Origin: Syntrophomonadaceae bacterium
Lineage (GTDB): Bacteria > Bacillota > Syntrophomonadia > Syntrophomonadales > Syntrophomonadaceae
NCBI GenBank assembly: GCA_028686565.1
Contig: JAQUBU010000029.1
Location: forward strand, 1-15,010
DNA length: 15,010 nucleotides
Direction of reading: 5' to 3'
Position numbers and translations under genes: made by a program. This document shows, piece after piece, positions 14,576 to 15,010 of the stretch; the first letter of the stretch is position 1; every line of letters starts with the position of its first letter. Below the pieces are notes generated by a model. The model was given only the letters and a program-made list of their open reading frames with translations. It was not told the DNA's origin and searched no databases.

Positions 14576-14606
14576 AAAGGAAAAAGCCAGCATTTTCATG
14601 CTGACT
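14576..14606 (-). terminator. Rho-independent terminator of the tRNA operon
   Basis: On the minus strand a 9-bp stem (14606-14598 with 14593-14585, one G-U pair) is closed by a GAAA tetraloop and followed by TTTTTCC. It begins 17 bases after the CCA end of tRNA-Glu. Confidence 0.88.
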
Positions 14607-14622
14607 TTCTTGATATTGGATT

Positions 14623-14698
14623 TGGTAGCCCCAAGGGGAGTCGAACCCCTGTCTCCGCCTTGAGAGGGCGGCATCCTAGGCCGCTAGACGATGGGGCC
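14623..14698 (-). tRNA. tRNA-Glu (anticodon CTC)
   Basis: A 76-base cloverleaf with encoded CCA. The anticodon stem CCGCC/GGCGG encloses the loop CTCTCAA, giving anticodon CTC, which reads GAG. The T arm is AGGGG-TTCGACT-CCCCT. The acceptor stem GGCCCCA/TGGGGCT starts with a G-U pair at positions 1-72, and the discriminator base is A. It lies three bases downstream of tRNA-Gln in the same transcript. A CTC isoacceptor is normally an addition to the essential TTC one. Confidence 0.95.
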
Positions 14699-14701
14699 AA
14701 A

Positions 14702-14775
14702 TGGCAGCCGGACAAGGATTCGAACCCTGGCGAACTGATCCAGAGTCAGTCGTGCTACCTCTACACCATCCGGCT
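14702..14775 (-). tRNA. tRNA-Gln (anticodon CTG)
   Basis: A 74-base cloverleaf with encoded CCA. The acceptor stem is AGCCGGA/TCCGGCT with A1-U72 and discriminator G, as in bacterial tRNA-Gln. The anticodon stem ACTGA/TCAGT encloses CTCTGGA, giving CTG, which reads CAG. The T loop is TTCGAAT. It is the first gene after the promoter at 14806-14835. Confidence 0.95.
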
Positions 14776-14780
14776 GCATT

Positions 14781-14796
14781 ACGGAAATTATTCCGT
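14781..14796 (-). other. Small hairpin in the tRNA leader
   Basis: ACGGAA (14781-14786) and TTCCGT (14791-14796) form a perfect 6-bp stem with a four-base loop just upstream of mature tRNA-Gln. It may help 5' processing. Confidence 0.45.
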
Positions 14797-14805
14797 GCGT
14801 TAATC

Positions 14806-14835
14806 ATTATAATACAGCAGTAAAGCAATTGTCAA
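14806..14835 (-). promoter_or_regulatory. Near-consensus sigma-A promoter of the tRNA-Gln/tRNA-Glu operon
   Basis: The minus strand has TTGACA (14835-14830), an 18-base spacer, and TATAAT (14811-14806). Both hexamers are perfect. The start near 14799 leaves a leader of about 24 bases before tRNA-Gln. Confidence 0.88.
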
Positions 14836-14872
14836 AGAAAAATAGCATTATTTAGACAGCTTCTGTTTGATT

Positions 14873-14902
14873 TTGACAAAGAACTTATATAGCTGCTATT
14901 CT
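14873..14902 (+). promoter_or_regulatory. Candidate promoter for the right-edge gene
   Basis: TTGACA (14873-14878), 18 bases, then TATTCT (14897-14902, four of six). A second, perfect TATAAT sits at 14933-14938 without a matching -35. Confidence 0.4.
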
Positions 14903-14908
14903 TGCCTA

Positions 14909-14927
14909 ATACTAAGCTGATTAGTAT
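14909..14927. promoter_or_regulatory. Inverted repeat, possible operator upstream of the right-edge gene
   Basis: ATACTAA (14909-14915), five bases, then TTAGTAT (14921-14927) form a perfect palindrome. It covers the -35/spacer position of the TATAAT at 14933-14938 and lies just downstream of the TTGACA promoter, both common operator positions. The regulator is unknown. Confidence 0.4.
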
Positions 14928-14989
14928 AGTAATATAATGAAATCCTAAAAAGGACTAGAAAATAATATAGAAATGAGAGTGAATTTAAA

Positions 14990-15010
14990 ATGCGCACCTT
15001 GGTTGCAACA
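14990..15010 (+). CDS. Start of an unidentified plus-strand gene (partial, first seven codons)
   Basis: ATG 14990-14992 opens a frame reading MRTLVAT to the window edge. GAGAG lies about ten bases upstream, and promoter-like sequences lie at 14873-14938. An alternative ATG at 14973 in another frame is also open to the edge but has no ribosome binding site. Seven residues do not allow a name. Confidence 0.45.

Overview
The window looks like a chromosomal segment of a spore-forming, low-to-moderate-GC Gram-positive bacterium of the class Clostridia. The grounds are two tandem YheC/YheD spore-coat-type ATP-grasp proteins, strong AGGAGG-type ribosome binding sites, frequent GTG/TTG starts, a UPF0182 membrane protein, and a 3-hydroxyacyl-CoA dehydrogenase of the butyrate/beta-oxidation type. 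A syntrophic or butyrate-metabolising clostridium (for example a Syntrophomonas relative) would fit, but that is inference.

Layout, left to right. Positions 1-2846 (minus strand) read as one operon: a PFK-type phosphofructokinase, a 3-hydroxybutyryl-CoA dehydrogenase, and a membrane protein with a bacterial PH-like domain that runs off the left edge. Positions 2995-4134 (minus) hold a membrane-anchored HtrA/DegP serine protease with its own likely promoter. Positions 4258-6966 (minus) hold the two adjacent YheC/YheD paralogues. A 132-base divergent intergenic region follows. It leads into a plus-strand pair (7099-8578): a DUF523/TudS-like cysteine protein, then a PP-loop ATPase related to tRNA-thiolating enzymes. 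A strong bidirectional terminator (8609-8647) separates this pair from the convergent minus-strand operon UPF0182 -> SGNH/GDSL hydrolase (11987-8641).

Positions 11988-13131 are a long intergenic region dense in structure. It holds a MITE-like element with about 30-bp terminal inverted repeats directly beside the UPF0182 ribosome binding site, a cluster of palindromic REP-like repeats, a possible 41-codon orphan ORF with an extended -10 promoter, and three consecutive stem-loops. Next come a small unknown helical protein (13132-13449) with a good terminator, and D-alanine--D-alanine ligase (13539-14468). Two minus-strand tRNA genes follow (Gln-CTG and Glu-CTC) with a near-consensus promoter and a clear terminator. 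The first seven codons of a plus-strand gene start at 14990 and run off the right edge.

The most thought-provoking points are: the pairing of a TudS-like desulfidase with a three-cysteine PP-loop protein, suggesting a sulfur-transfer or thionucleoside module; the mixed Gly/Lys phosphoryl-donor signature of the phosphofructokinase; and the repeat-rich intergenic region. I saw no CRISPR array, prophage, intact transposase or known defence system.
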